The notes: generated by a model not told the origin, from the letters alone. Positions 16,933 through 26,094 are shown, counted from the first letter of the stretch. The stretch is DNA of 64,000 nucleotides from Gp13-AA77 sp035578005 (GCA_035578005.1 DATJYK010000181.1:1-64000); one strand, 5' to 3'. Program-made: numbers and translations.

Positions 16933-17724
16933 TTGACGGCTTTCGCTCACGACCGTTTTATATCCGCTGCGGCCGCCGCTGTGTTGCTGGCGGGCGTCTC
17001 TCTTGCTGCACAAGCTCCCAAAACCGCTTCGCCCGCTGTGACCCCTGGGTTAGTCGAAAGCGGTGGCTCGCTCTTTATCCAGCGCTGCGCATTCTGTCAC
17101 GGTCGGGACGCGGGTGGCGGTGAAACAGGGCCGGACCTCACCCGCTCGAAGCTCGTTGCAGGTGACGTGGGCGGCGACAAAATCCTTCCGGTTGTGCGCT
17201 ATGGGCGCCCGGAAAAAGGGATGCCGCGCTTCGACCTGCCCGACTCTGACCTCGCCGCGCTCGTGGCGTTCATCCACGATCAAGCCACCAAAGCAGCCTC
17301 GCAGAATGGTGGCCGCCGCGGCGTGGATGTTTCCGATCTTCAGACCGGTAACGCCGAAGCCGGCAAGCAGTACTTCTACGGGGCCGGAAAATGCGCATCC
17401 TGCCACTCGCCGACAGGCGATCTCTCTGGCATCGCCGAACGCTTCCAGGGATTGCAGCTCGAGCGGCGCATGTTGTATCCCGAACACGTTAAGGCCAGGA
17501 TTGTGGTAACGCTCCCTTCCGGCGAAACCGTCTCCGGAGAGCTTGCTTACCGCGACGAGTTTACGGTTGCTCTGCGCGATAGTTCCGGCCATTATCGCTC
17601 CTGGGCCACCAACCAGGTCCGGTACACTATCGACGCGCCGGCCGAAGCGCACGCGGCTCTGCTGGGAAAATACACGGACGCCGATGTGCACAACCTGATG
17701 GCGTATCTCCAGACGCTGCGCTGA
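16933..17724 (+). CDS. Secreted two-haem cytochrome c
   Basis: The protein has 263 residues and starts at TTG 16933, with AAGGGA upstream. A signal peptide (residues about 9-27, ISAAAAAVLLAGVSLAAQA) is followed by two c-type haem sites, CAFCH (about residue 53) and CASCH (about 155). Distal Met ligands are plausible in 'GMPRF' and near 'RRMLYPEHV'. A beta-rich segment (about 185-225, VVTLPSGETVSGELAYRDEF) separates the second haem site from the C-terminal helix 'DVHNLMAYLQTLR'. The next gene, 20 bases downstream, is a PQQ dehydrogenase, so this is the likely periplasmic electron acceptor of that enzyme. Confidence 0.9.
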   Translation: MTAFAHDRFISAAAAAVLLAGVSLAAQAPKTASPAVTPGLVESGGSLFIQRCAFCHGRDAGGGETGPDLTRSKLVAGDVGGDKILPVVRYGRPEKGMPRFDLPDSDLAALVAFIHDQATKAASQNGGRRGVDVSDLQTGNAEAGKQYFYGAGKCASCHSPTGDLSGIAERFQGLQLERRMLYPEHVKARIVVTLPSGETVSGELAYRDEFTVALRDSSGHYRSWATNQVRYTIDAPAEAHAALLGKYTDADVHNLMAYLQTLR

Positions 17725-17744
17725 TCGGAAAGACGCGAGATTTA

Positions 17745-19373
17745 ATGACGAGACGTTGGTCGATTTTTGTTCCTCTTTTTGCCGCCGCAATGCTGGTGGC
17801 TTTGGTGGTGTCCCCACCGTCTCTCGCGCAAGGCGTAGATTCCGCGATGCTCCTGCACCCGCCCGCCGACAGTTGGCCCGGATATCACGGCGATTATTCG
17901 GGTCAGCGGCACAGTCCTTTGACACAAATCACTCCTCAAAACGTTGCGCGGATGGGCCTGGCCTGGGCATTTCAGACCGGCCAAAGCGGTCAACTGAAGT
18001 GTTCTCCCTTGCTCGTCGACGGCGTCCTTTACATCACGGTTCCCGACAACGTTTGGGCCGTGGATGCTCGCTCCGGCCACCAAATCTGGCATTACAGGTA
18101 CCCTGCCAACAAGGGATTTCACATCGGTTCCCGCGGCGTTGCGATGTACGAGCACTGGTTGTATTTCATGACGCCCGACGCGCACCTGGTTTGTTTGAAC
18201 GCCTACGACGGCACCGTGCGCTGGAACATCGTGATCGCGGACTCGCAGAAGGGTTACTGGACAACCATGACGCCGCTGATTGTCCGCAACCACGTGATCG
18301 CCGGCGTGTCTGGCGATTTCGACAATCTGGCGGGGTTTCTGAAATCGATCGATCCCGAGACGGGCGAGACGCAATGGAGGTGGGACAGCACTCCGCCGGT
18401 GGGAACACCTAACGCCACCTCAGGCGGCACCACCTGGATGACCGGCACCTTCGACCCGGCTCTCAACCTGATTTACTGGGGCACTGGAAATCCAACTCCG
18501 GTGCTGAATGGAGCGACACGTCCGGGCGACGACCTCTATACCTGCAGCATCGTGGCCCTCAACCCCGACACCGGTAAACTGGCCTGGGCCTTTCAGCCCT
18601 CGCCGCATGATACCCATGATTGGGACGCAGTAGAAACGCCGGTGCTGGTGGACGGAGACTTCAAGGGCAAGCCGCGCAAAATGCTGATGCAGGCTTCGCG
18701 GAACGGTTACTTCTTTGTTCTCGATCGCACCAACGGAGAGGACCTGCTGACTACAACCTTCGGGCCGGTGAACTGGAGCCTTGGGGTGGACCAGAAAGGC
18801 CGTCCGATCCCGAACCCTGACAAGGAACCCGCTCGCGATGGACGGCTGATTGCGCCCGACGAAGGCGGCCTGAACAACTATCGTTCGCCGAGTTTCGACG
18901 CCAAGACCGGGCTGTTTATTGTAGACGCGCGGCCCAGTTATGGTATTTACTTCGCCAAACCGGCGGATGGAACCTTTGGCTGGGCGGGCGCGGATTACGG
19001 CGTGTGGAGCACCAGCGTGCTCGAGGCCATTGACTACCAAACAGGCAAGATTCGCTGGACCCACGATCTTGGACCCGGCGATTCCGGCGCGGGAGCGCTA
19101 ACCACAGACTCCGGATTGACCTTCACGGGCGACGCCGGCGGGAACGTTCTCGCGCTGCGAACTGCCGACGGCAAGACGCTGTGGCATGCGGGCACTGGTG
19201 GGGACATGCAAAGCTCCCCCATCACCTACGAACTCGACGGGCGTCAGTACATTGTTACGAGCGCCGAAGGTGTCCTCTTCGCCTGGGCCTTGCCGGAAGC
19301 GACGGCAGCCACGCTGGCACACGATCATCGGTCATCGCACGGCGTGAATTCCACCTCCGGGCGTCCCCGATAA
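17745..19373 (+). CDS. PQQ-dependent dehydrogenase (quinoprotein), periplasmic
   Basis: The protein has 542 residues with a signal peptide (about residues 1-29, ending PPSLAQ). PQQ propeller-blade motifs repeat through the chain: 'VWAVDARSGHQIWHY', 'LVCLNAYDGTVRWN', 'SIDPETGETQWRW', 'IVALNPDTGKLAWAF', 'DYQTGKIRWTHDLG', 'ALRTADGKTLWHAGTG'. The likely catalytic Asp is in 'SPHDTHDWDAVETPVL'. In methanol dehydrogenases the cofactor-metal Glu lies in a 'GAE' motif; here the matching stretch reads GVSGDFDNLAG, and the neighbouring Cys-Cys disulfide is absent. It probably oxidises an alcohol or aldehyde and passes electrons to the cytochrome encoded just upstream. The substrate is unknown. Confidence 0.9.
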   Translation: MTRRWSIFVPLFAAAMLVALVVSPPSLAQGVDSAMLLHPPADSWPGYHGDYSGQRHSPLTQITPQNVARMGLAWAFQTGQSGQLKCSPLLVDGVLYITVPDNVWAVDARSGHQIWHYRYPANKGFHIGSRGVAMYEHWLYFMTPDAHLVCLNAYDGTVRWNIVIADSQKGYWTTMTPLIVRNHVIAGVSGDFDNLAGFLKSIDPETGETQWRWDSTPPVGTPNATSGGTTWMTGTFDPALNLIYWGTGNPTPVLNGATRPGDDLYTCSIVALNPDTGKLAWAFQPSPHDTHDWDAVETPVLVDGDFKGKPRKMLMQASRNGYFFVLDRTNGEDLLTTTFGPVNWSLGVDQKGRPIPNPDKEPARDGRLIAPDEGGLNNYRSPSFDAKTGLFIVDARPSYGIYFAKPADGTFGWAGADYGVWSTSVLEAIDYQTGKIRWTHDLGPGDSGAGALTTDSGLTFTGDAGGNVLALRTADGKTLWHAGTGGDMQSSPITYELDGRQYIVTSAEGVLFAWALPEATAATLAHDHRSSHGVNSTSGRPR

Positions 19374-19482
19374 GAGGAATCGGCGGGTGAAATGCTGTAA
19401 ACATTGTCTACGAGATCTGCATCTGGCTGTGATCTGATCCTGCGCCGGCGTTGAGCCGGATCGCATCGTCAGCGGCCACCAC

Positions 19483-20760
19483 TCACCAAATCACCATGGA
19501 CTCTTCGAAGATTCGGGCCAGTTCATCCGGCCCCGCCGGGCGCGGTGAGAGTTTGGTGACGCGGTGTTGCGGCAGCGTGCCTTCGACGAGCGCCGGAATA
19601 TCTGCCGATTGATACCCAAGGGCACGGAGGCCGTTGGGAACTTGCAGATCGCGCATCAGCCCGATGATCTGATCCGCGAGAATCTTCCCGGCGTCTTCCA
19701 GGCGCGCGCCTCTGACCTTGGCGCCGAGAATTTCGGCGGCTCGAAGGTGACGTTCAGGACACGCCTGCGATGTGAACCGATATACTGCCGGCGCATTCAC
19801 GATCACCGAGATTCCGTGCGGTATCAGCGGATGCCCCACCGAGTACCCCGGTGCCTGATAATTCCGCACCAGGCCGGATACCGGGTAGGACATCCCGTGC
19901 GGCAAGTGCACACCCGCATTTCCGAATCCAATGCCGGCATACGCGGCGGCCAGCAACATGGAAGCCCGCGCCTCGTCATCCGCGGGATCTGACACCGCGC
20001 GCCGAAGGTAGCCTGCCACCAGCCGAAGGGCCTCGAGACTCCACACATCGCTAATCGGGTTGGAGCCCTGATAGGCTGGCCGCAGAAGCGGACGCTGCGG
20101 CATCGCGCGCTCGTGAAACGGCAGCGCGGTGTAGGACTCGATGGCGTGGCTCAGCACATCCAGCCCTGCAGATGCCGCCACCGGCGCAGGTAGCGTCCGC
20201 GTATTCTCGGGGTCAATGAGACCCAGCGTCGGTTTCAGGCGGCGATGGGCGATGCCCGTCTTGGCATGGTGGCGGACGAAGTCAAAGATGGCCACGCCCG
20301 TTGTTTCGCTTCCCGTGCCGCCCGTCGTGGGAATTGCGATCAAGGGCTTGAGCGGCCCGGGAACGGGTTGGCCTTTGCCAATGGGAGGATTGACGTAATC
20401 GAGGAAGTCCGCTGGATAGCAACTGTAAAGGTTAGCCGCTTTCGCCGTGTCTATGGTTGAACCGCCGCCCACCGCAACGAACGCGTCAAAGTTGGCGGCT
20501 TGGGCGGCTGCAGTCGCTTCGCGGAACGACTCGTCAGTGGGCTCAACGCGCACGCGATCGAAGATCGACGAGCGAATCTTGTGCTCTTCGAGAGATTCGA
20601 GCACGGTCGCAACCGGCGGCAGAGTGCGCAGGTTGGGATCGGTGAACACCAGGACGTGGCGCTTGCCAAGGTCCACTAACTCCGCGCCCACTTCGCGTGT
20701 CACGCCGACACCGACCCGGATAGAGGAAGTGGCCATCTCGAATGCGTATTCGTTCATCAT
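19483..20760 (-). CDS. Iron-containing alcohol dehydrogenase, hydroxyacid-oxoacid transhydrogenase-like
   Basis: The protein has 425 residues from the ATG at 20760 (GGGAG 6 bases upstream); the frame extends 8 codons further. It has the Fe-ADH fold: nucleotide-binding 'AVGGGSTIDTAKAANLYSCY', 'AIPTTGGTGSETTGVAIF', then metal ligands Asp and His in 'AGLDVLSHAIESYTALPF' and His in 'HLPHGMSYPVSG' and 'VGHPLIPHGISVIV'. The insertion 'PYQGSNPISDVWSLEALRLV' and the overall length match the ADHFE1/HOT group, which moves hydride between 4-hydroxybutyrate and 2-oxoglutarate. It ends next to pobA on the same strand with a 42-base gap, so it may belong to the aromatic cluster. Confidence 0.82.
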   Translation of the reverse strand: MMNEYAFEMATSSIRVGVGVTREVGAELVDLGKRHVLVFTDPNLRTLPPVATVLESLEEHKIRSSIFDRVRVEPTDESFREATAAAQAANFDAFVAVGGGSTIDTAKAANLYSCYPADFLDYVNPPIGKGQPVPGPLKPLIAIPTTGGTGSETTGVAIFDFVRHHAKTGIAHRRLKPTLGLIDPENTRTLPAPVAASAGLDVLSHAIESYTALPFHERAMPQRPLLRPAYQGSNPISDVWSLEALRLVAGYLRRAVSDPADDEARASMLLAAAYAGIGFGNAGVHLPHGMSYPVSGLVRNYQAPGYSVGHPLIPHGISVIVNAPAVYRFTSQACPERHLRAAEILGAKVRGARLEDAGKILADQIIGLMRDLQVPNGLRALGYQSADIPALVEGTLPQHRVTKLSPRPAGPDELARIFEESMVIW

Positions 20761-20802
20761 CAAAGTCTCCCGGCTGAGGCGCACATATTTGGTCTTGAGA
20801 CG

Positions 20803-22005
20803 TCACGGACTCTGCATTTCCAACGGCAGTCCAGTGTAGTTCTCGGCCAGGCAAGTCATAGCCGCGCGAGATGTAGTCACGTAGTCGAGCTCCGCGAGCT
20901 GGCGGCGATAATCGAATTCACTTCCGTCTGGTGCGATATGCAACATCGATGTCATCCAAAAGGAGAAGCGTTGAACCGCCCACACTCGACGCAGGCACTG
21001 ATCTGAGTAACGGTCCAGCAGGTCCTTGCGTCCTTCGCGGTAGTAGGCGGCAAGCGCTCGCGCCAGCACGCACACGTCGGCCACAGCAAGATTCAGGCCT
21101 TTGGCACCTGTCGGTGGGACGATGTGGGCAGCGTCGCCGGCGAGAAACAGGCGGCCGCAGCGCATCGGCTCCACCACCAGGCTGTGCATACCGCTGATGC
21201 CTTTTTGAAGGATGGCGCCGCGATTCGGGCCCCATGCGTCGGCCGTTTCGAAGCGCGCTGCTAGCTCATGCCAGATGCGCTCATCGGGCCAGTTCTCGAT
21301 ATTCTCGTCCGGCGCGCACTGCACGTACAGACGTGTGATCGATGGCGACCGCATGCTGAACAGTGCGAAGCCTCGCTCGTGCAGAGCGTAAACAAGTTCC
21401 TCGCAGCTCGGCGCAGCGTCAGCGAGAATGCCGAGCCAAGCGAAGGGATACTGGCGCTCGTATACGCGCATAGCGCCGTCGTGAGCGGCAAGAATCGACG
21501 GGCGGCAAACACCATGCCCGCCGTCGCACCCCGCGATGAAGTCGCACCTGATTTCGCTGTCGTCCTGTTCCGTCTGAAATGCAATGCGAGGCGCCGAGTC
21601 GAAATCAGCGACGCGCACGTCTCGCACGCTGAAGTAGAGAGGCCGATCAGTAGCCTGGCGAGCCGCGATCAGGTCAGTAACGAGTTCGTTCTGGCCGTAC
21701 ACCGTGATGGATCGCCCTGGCGTCAGCTTGTCAAAGTCGATTCGATGCCGGCGGCGACGAAAGCACAGTTGGATGGCGCCATGCCGCATGCCCTGCCTCT
21801 GCAGCCGCTCGCCCAGCCCGACGCTAACGAGGAGATCGACCGTGCCTTGTTCGAGCACACCGGCTCGGACTCGCCCGATAACGTACTCGCGGCTTCGGTC
21901 CTCAAGGATGATGGAATCAATCCCGCGAAGGTGGAGCAAGTGGCCCAGCAGCAGGCCGGCGGGTCCGGCGCCCACAATTCCGACTTGGGTCCGCAGGCGC
22001 TTCAT
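20803..22005 (-). CDS. pobA: 4-hydroxybenzoate 3-monooxygenase (PobA)
   Basis: The protein has 400 residues from the ATG at 22005, close to the usual 390-395. FAD motifs: 'GIVGAGPAGLLLGHLLHLRG' at the start, the 'DG' motif in 'FIAGCDGGHGVCR', and 'GRLFLAGDAAHIVPPTGAKG'. The active-site stretch 'RVRAGVLEQGTVDLL' is typical of the 4-hydroxybenzoate enzyme. It converts 4-hydroxybenzoate to protocatechuate with NADPH and O2. It is transcribed away from pcaHG across a 185-base divergent region. The longer upstream frame lies in that region and is not needed. Confidence 0.9.
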   Translation of the reverse strand: MKRLRTQVGIVGAGPAGLLLGHLLHLRGIDSIILEDRSREYVIGRVRAGVLEQGTVDLLVSVGLGERLQRQGMRHGAIQLCFRRRRHRIDFDKLTPGRSITVYGQNELVTDLIAARQATDRPLYFSVRDVRVADFDSAPRIAFQTEQDDSEIRCDFIAGCDGGHGVCRPSILAAHDGAMRVYERQYPFAWLGILADAAPSCEELVYALHERGFALFSMRSPSITRLYVQCAPDENIENWPDERIWHELAARFETADAWGPNRGAILQKGISGMHSLVVEPMRCGRLFLAGDAAHIVPPTGAKGLNLAVADVCVLARALAAYYREGRKDLLDRYSDQCLRRVWAVQRFSFWMTSMLHIAPDGSEFDYRRQLAELDYVTTSRAAMTCLAENYTGLPLEMQSP

Positions 22006-22190
22006 ACACCCAGTTTGATGCGCGACGATTCGGGCGGCCATCCTGCTGGCCGCACCGTTGGTATTCGTGCGCGTCACTTCAACTCGCGACACAATGTACC
22101 ACGCCAGTCCCGAGATGCTCTACACTTGACTTTCGATTGTGGCGGCAGGGTTGCGGCCCGCAGAGAAGTTACGGCGATGAGGGAGAGCAG
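22006..22190. promoter_or_regulatory. Divergent promoter region between pobA and pcaHG
   Basis: This 185-base gap separates pobA (minus) from pcaH (plus) and must carry the promoters for both directions. No regulator gene lies nearby. I could not fix -35/-10 boxes or an operator palindrome by eye. The pcaH ribosome site is GAGGGAGAGC just before 22191. Confidence 0.4.
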
Positions 22191-22892
22191 ATGAAGATTT
22201 ATCCGCGTCCCGAGGCAGGCGATCAACCGTCGCTGCTGCATACGACCTACGTGTCCACCCGGCGGCGCGCTCCCACGCAACCGCTCATTCTCATACCGCA
22301 CACGCTGTCAGAGCTCACTGGTCCGCTCTATGGGCACAGTCCAATCGCCGCGACAGACAACGATCTGACGCGCCAGCACGCTGGCGAGCCCCTTGGCGAG
22401 CGAATCATCGTGGCTGGCAGAGTAATGGACGAGGACGGACGTCCCATCGCCAATACCTTAATCGAGCTTTGGCAGGCCAACGCCGCCGGGCGCTACCATC
22501 ATGTGAGCGACAACCATGCTGCGCCGCTCGACCCGAACTTCACCGGCGCGGGTCGCACAACAACGGACGGAGAAGGCAACTACCGCTTCACCACGATTAA
22601 GCCGGGCGCATATCCCTGGCGCAATCACACCAATGCCTGGCGACCGGCACACATCCACTTCTCACTGTTCGGGCCGTGCTTGATCACGCGCCTGGTGACG
22701 CAGATGTACTTCCCGAACGATCCCCTGATGCCTTTCGATCCGATCTCACAGTCGATTCCCAATGAACGCGCGCGGCAGCGGCTCGTCTCGAAGTTCGACC
22801 TGAGCCTGACTGAACCAGAGTGGGCGCTTGGCTATCGCTTTGATTTCGTCCTGCGCGGGCGGGATGCCACGCCTTTTGAGGAGAAGCCGTGA
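22191..22892 (+). CDS. pcaH: Protocatechuate 3,4-dioxygenase beta subunit (PcaH)
   Basis: The protein has 233 residues from the ATG at 22191, the start with a ribosome site. The N-terminus (PTQPLILIPHTLSELTGP) is the beta-subunit hallmark. The non-haem iron ligands are recognisable: Tyr in 'GRYHHVSD', Tyr in 'GAYPWRNH', and the two His in 'RPAHIHFSLFG'. The beta subunit holds the Fe(III) centre, and the enzyme cleaves the ring of protocatechuate to 3-carboxy-cis,cis-muconate. It overlaps pcaG by 4 bases (GTGA), so the two subunits are made together. Confidence 0.94.
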   Translation: MKIYPRPEAGDQPSLLHTTYVSTRRRAPTQPLILIPHTLSELTGPLYGHSPIAATDNDLTRQHAGEPLGERIIVAGRVMDEDGRPIANTLIELWQANAAGRYHHVSDNHAAPLDPNFTGAGRTTTDGEGNYRFTTIKPGAYPWRNHTNAWRPAHIHFSLFGPCLITRLVTQMYFPNDPLMPFDPISQSIPNERARQRLVSKFDLSLTEPEWALGYRFDFVLRGRDATPFEEKP

Positions 22893-23467
22893 GCCACGCG
22901 CCTGAACACCTCTCCAGTCTGCCCTCACAGACGGTTGGCCCATTTTTTCACCTCGGACTTACGGCAAACGCAGCGGTGGGCTGTCTGGCAGCGCAGGAAG
23001 CTAGTGGAGAGCGCATCCGGTTGCGGTTTAGATTACTCGACGGCGACGGCGCGCCGGTGCCCGACGGCATGATCGAGTTGTGGCAGGCAGACGCGTCGGG
23101 ACGCTATAACCACTCGGAGGGTACTCGGGAGTCCGATCCTGCATTCTCTGGCTTCGGCAGGCTGGCCACAGATGCCGAAGGCGTCTGCACGTTCGAGACA
23201 GTCCAGCCTGGGCGCGTCCCCAACGGGAGCAGAGGCTTCCAGGCCCCACACATCAACGTGTCCGTCTTTGCGCGGGGTCTGCTGGCCCGCCTCTGTACCC
23301 GGGTATATTTTGACGGCGATCCTGCCCTCCCTGGGGATGCTGTTCTGGCGCTAGTACCCGCCGAACGACGTCACACGCTGCTGGCTAAACGTGGTACGGT
23401 GCCGGGCGACTGGACCTTTGACATTCACCTGCAGGGCCCGCAGGAAACAGTGTTCTTCGACATATAG
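22889..23467 (+). CDS. pcaG: Protocatechuate 3,4-dioxygenase alpha subunit (PcaG)
   Basis: The protein has 192 residues from GTG 22889. 'SQTVGPFFHLGL' at the start and 'GMIELWQADASGRYNHSEGT' followed by 'FSGFGRLATDAEGVCTF', 'APHINVSVFARGLLARLCTR' and 'VYFDGDP' match the alpha subunit, which has the same fold as beta but lacks the full set of iron ligands (the second His pair is AHI replaced by 'PHINV'). It pairs with PcaH. The next gene starts 5 bases downstream. Confidence 0.94.
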   Translation: MSHAPEHLSSLPSQTVGPFFHLGLTANAAVGCLAAQEASGERIRLRFRLLDGDGAPVPDGMIELWQADASGRYNHSEGTRESDPAFSGFGRLATDAEGVCTFETVQPGRVPNGSRGFQAPHINVSVFARGLLARLCTRVYFDGDPALPGDAVLALVPAERRHTLLAKRGTVPGDWTFDIHLQGPQETVFFDI

Positions 23468-23472
23468 CTGCA

Positions 23473-24798
23473 ATGGCGTCTTCACGATTGCTCGCCAGCC
23501 TCGCAACCACCAAAGAACTAGCGGATCTGTTCTCTGATCAGTCGGTACTCGCTGCACTTCTTCGGTTTGAGTCCGCTCTTTCTCGTGCGCAGGCACAGCT
23601 CGGCATCGTACCCGCATCTGCCGCTGATGCGATTTCGCGTGCCGGCGTGGCGAACGATTTCAACGCGGAGGCGATAGCCCGTGACGCACGACTCTGCGCG
23701 ACGATCGTAATACCGCTGGTGAAAGCTCTGACTGCGCGCGTGGCAGCGCACGACCCGATTGCCGCCCGCTTCGTGCACTGGGGCGCAACCAGCCAGGATG
23801 CCGTTGATACGGCGATGAGTCTGCTGCTGTCGCGCGCCAAGCCTATTCTTGCCCGTGATCACGCGCACATGGCGCAGTCGCTTCGCGCGCTGTCGGAGGC
23901 GCATGCGAAGACAGTGATGTTGGGGCGCACGTTGCTGCAGCCTGCACCGCCGATCACCTTCGGCTACAAGGTGGCGGGATGGTATGGAGGTGTCCAGCGA
24001 AGCTGGCGGCGACTGGACACATCGTTCAGCGACGCAGTGACGCTGCAGTTTGGCGGCGCCGCGGGCACCCTCGCCGCCTATGGGCAGCAAGGAATAGCGC
24101 TCGCTGCCGCACTGGGGAAGGAACTGAATCTCCCAGTGGCCAACGCCCCCTGGCACGCGCACCGCGATCGAATGGCGGCGCTGATCGCGGACTGCGGCAT
24201 TTACACCGGCGCTCTTGGGAAGATTGCCCGCGACGTTTCGCTGCTGATGCAGCACGAAGTTGGTGAAGTGGCGGAAGCTGGCGGCAGATCATCGGCTATG
24301 CCGCACAAACGGAACCCGGCAGGCAGCGTGGTAGCGCTAGCAGCAGCGACCCGCATGCCTGGACTGGTAGCGGCCTTCCTGGCGGGAATGGTCCAGGAGC
24401 ACGAACGCGCTGCCGGAGGATGGCAGGCCGAATGGCCAATCGTGTCCGATGTGATCGAGACCACCGGAAGCGCGCTCGCCGCCATCGCCGGCGCGATCGA
24501 CGGGCTGACGGTTTACCCTGACCGCATGCGGGCGAATCTCGGGGCCGCTCGCGGCGTGATTTTCGCCGAGAAGGTGCGCATGCTGATACAGGCGGCGATC
24601 GGACGTGAAACCGCTGAGAATCTGCTCGCGGACGCGGCCCGACAGGCGCTGAAAACCTCGCGGTCATTCCTCGAGATGTTACGCACTCGACCGGAGGTCG
24701 CCTCGCTGCTGACGGCGGAACAATTGGACAACATCGACTGCGCAGAGGATTACCTCGGCGCTGCGGAAGAGTTTCGCAAAAACCTGCTGGAGGGTTAG
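23473..24798 (+). CDS. pcaB: 3-carboxy-cis,cis-muconate cycloisomerase (PcaB)
   Basis: The protein has 441 residues of the aspartase/fumarase superfamily. The signature loop 'SSAMPHKRNPAGS' contains the catalytic Ser, and 'HWGATSQDAVDTAMSL' and 'GRTLLQPAPPITFGYKVAGW' are the other two conserved regions, as in bacterial PcaB. It converts 3-carboxymuconate to 4-carboxymuconolactone. It follows pcaG by 5 bases and is clearly in the same operon. A 144-base spacer with a palindrome follows before the next gene. Confidence 0.94.
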   Translation: MASSRLLASLATTKELADLFSDQSVLAALLRFESALSRAQAQLGIVPASAADAISRAGVANDFNAEAIARDARLCATIVIPLVKALTARVAAHDPIAARFVHWGATSQDAVDTAMSLLLSRAKPILARDHAHMAQSLRALSEAHAKTVMLGRTLLQPAPPITFGYKVAGWYGGVQRSWRRLDTSFSDAVTLQFGGAAGTLAAYGQQGIALAAALGKELNLPVANAPWHAHRDRMAALIADCGIYTGALGKIARDVSLLMQHEVGEVAEAGGRSSAMPHKRNPAGSVVALAAATRMPGLVAAFLAGMVQEHERAAGGWQAEWPIVSDVIETTGSALAAIAGAIDGLTVYPDRMRANLGAARGVIFAEKVRMLIQAAIGRETAENLLADAARQALKTSRSFLEMLRTRPEVASLLTAEQLDNIDCAEDYLGAAEEFRKNLLEG

Positions 24799-24815
24799 GG
24801 CAGCAGGCTGGAACG

Positions 24816-24908
24816 CTGTCATTTCGAGCGCGGCGAGAAATCTCGCTCTGAGAATCAACACGCTGCGAGATTCCTCGTCGCCTTTGGCTCCTCGGAATGA
24901 CAGGTTTG
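24816..24908. repeat. Palindromic repeat between pcaB and the pcaD-pcaC fusion
   Basis: GTCATTTCGAGCGCGGCGAG and GAAATCTCGCTCTGAG face GCGAGATTCCTCGTCGCC and GGCTCCTCGGAATGAC, a long imperfect hairpin of the family also seen at 16235-16325. It lies inside the pca operon, so it could shape expression of the last gene. Confidence 0.75.
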
Positions 24909-24942
24909 ACGGTTTTTTCGTACGTGACATTGGTGGTGATGA

Positions 24943-26094
24943 ATGTCCTTAATTCATGCTGGCGGCTTGCGCCAGTACTACCGAATCGACGGGAATGACG
25001 ATAGTCCCGCGTTGATCTTCCTGCATTCGCTGGGTTGCGATCACACGCAATGGGACGCGCAGGCGGCCGATTTGCAGTCGCGCTTTCGCGTGCTTCACTA
25101 CGATCTGCGGGGTCACGGCGCCACGGATGCGCCTGCCGGCGATTACACCATCGAGACGCTGGCGCGAGACGCGCTCGCCCTCGCCGATAGCCTCGGCGTT
25201 GAGCGCTTCGCGCTCTGCGGGCTTTCGCTCGGCGGCATCATCGCACAGTGGCTCGCTGCGAGTGTGCCGGAGCGAGTTACCCACGTCGTCCTGGCGAATA
25301 CGTCGTCACGTTATCCAGATCCGAGTCCCATGGAAACTCGCAGGAGAACTGTGCTGGAGCGAGGGATGGCAGCGGTCGAGGATACCGTAATGCAGCGGTT
25401 CTTCACGGCAGAGAGCCTGCTTGCCAATCCTCCTGCAGTGGCAGGAATCCGCCGGGTTCTGCGCACCACGAATCCGGTTGGGTATGCGGGCTGTTGCGCG
25501 GCAATTCGAGACATGGATCAAACCTCGATGCTGGCCTCGATCCGGGCACCTGCGCTTATCGTGATTGGCGATCGGGACGTGTCCACGCCATGGGAGGGTC
25601 ATGGAGATGTCTTGGCCCGCGGAATTCCCCACGCGCGCGTAGAGCGTCTTCCCACCGCGCATCTTTCCAATGTGGAGCGGCCACGATCGTTCACCGCGGC
25701 CCTCGTGCGGTTCCTGATTGCCAGGCCTGATGACGCGCTCGCCGCCGGCTTCGAGAAGCGACGCGCCATCCTTGGCAACGAGCACGTGGACCGCGCGCGG
25801 GCGGCCACAACCGATTTCACGCGCGACTTCCAGGAGCTCATCACGCGGTATGCCTGGGGCACAGTCTGGCAACGTCCCGGCCTGGATGACCGGACGCGAA
25901 GGTTGCTGGTGCTGGCTACGGCCGCAGCTTTGGGGCGATGGGAGGAGTTCCGGCTGCACGTGCGCACAGGCCTCGCGGCCGGTCTCGAGCCTTGTGACAT
26001 CCAAGAAACGCTTCTGCAGGCGGCCGTGTACGCCGGCGTTCCGGTTGCCAACACCGCGTTTCAGATTGCATCGGAGGAGATCGCAGGTTCCTGA
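24943..26094 (+). CDS. pcaL: Fusion of 3-oxoadipate enol-lactonase (PcaD) and 4-carboxymuconolactone decarboxylase (PcaC)
   Basis: The protein has 383 residues. Residues about 1-255 are an alpha/beta hydrolase with 'LHSLGCDHTQWD', nucleophile Ser in 'GLSLGG', and Asp and His in 'VIGDRDVSTPW' and 'LPTAHLSNVERP', typical of PcaD. Residues about 262-380 are a carboxymuconolactone decarboxylase: 'RRAILGNEHVDRARAATTDF', 'RYAWGTVWQRPGLDDRTR', 'LGRWEEFRLHVRTGLAAGLE', 'EVLLQ'-like 'ETLLQAAVYAGVPVANTAF'. Fused PcaL enzymes are known in actinomycetes and others and catalyse two successive steps (4-carboxymuconolactone to 3-oxoadipate). PcaIJ and PcaF for the final steps are not in the window. Confidence 0.92.
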   Translation: MSLIHAGGLRQYYRIDGNDDSPALIFLHSLGCDHTQWDAQAADLQSRFRVLHYDLRGHGATDAPAGDYTIETLARDALALADSLGVERFALCGLSLGGIIAQWLAASVPERVTHVVLANTSSRYPDPSPMETRRRTVLERGMAAVEDTVMQRFFTAESLLANPPAVAGIRRVLRTTNPVGYAGCCAAIRDMDQTSMLASIRAPALIVIGDRDVSTPWEGHGDVLARGIPHARVERLPTAHLSNVERPRSFTAALVRFLIARPDDALAAGFEKRRAILGNEHVDRARAATTDFTRDFQELITRYAWGTVWQRPGLDDRTRRLLVLATAAALGRWEEFRLHVRTGLAAGLEPCDIQETLLQAAVYAGVPVANTAFQIASEEIAGS

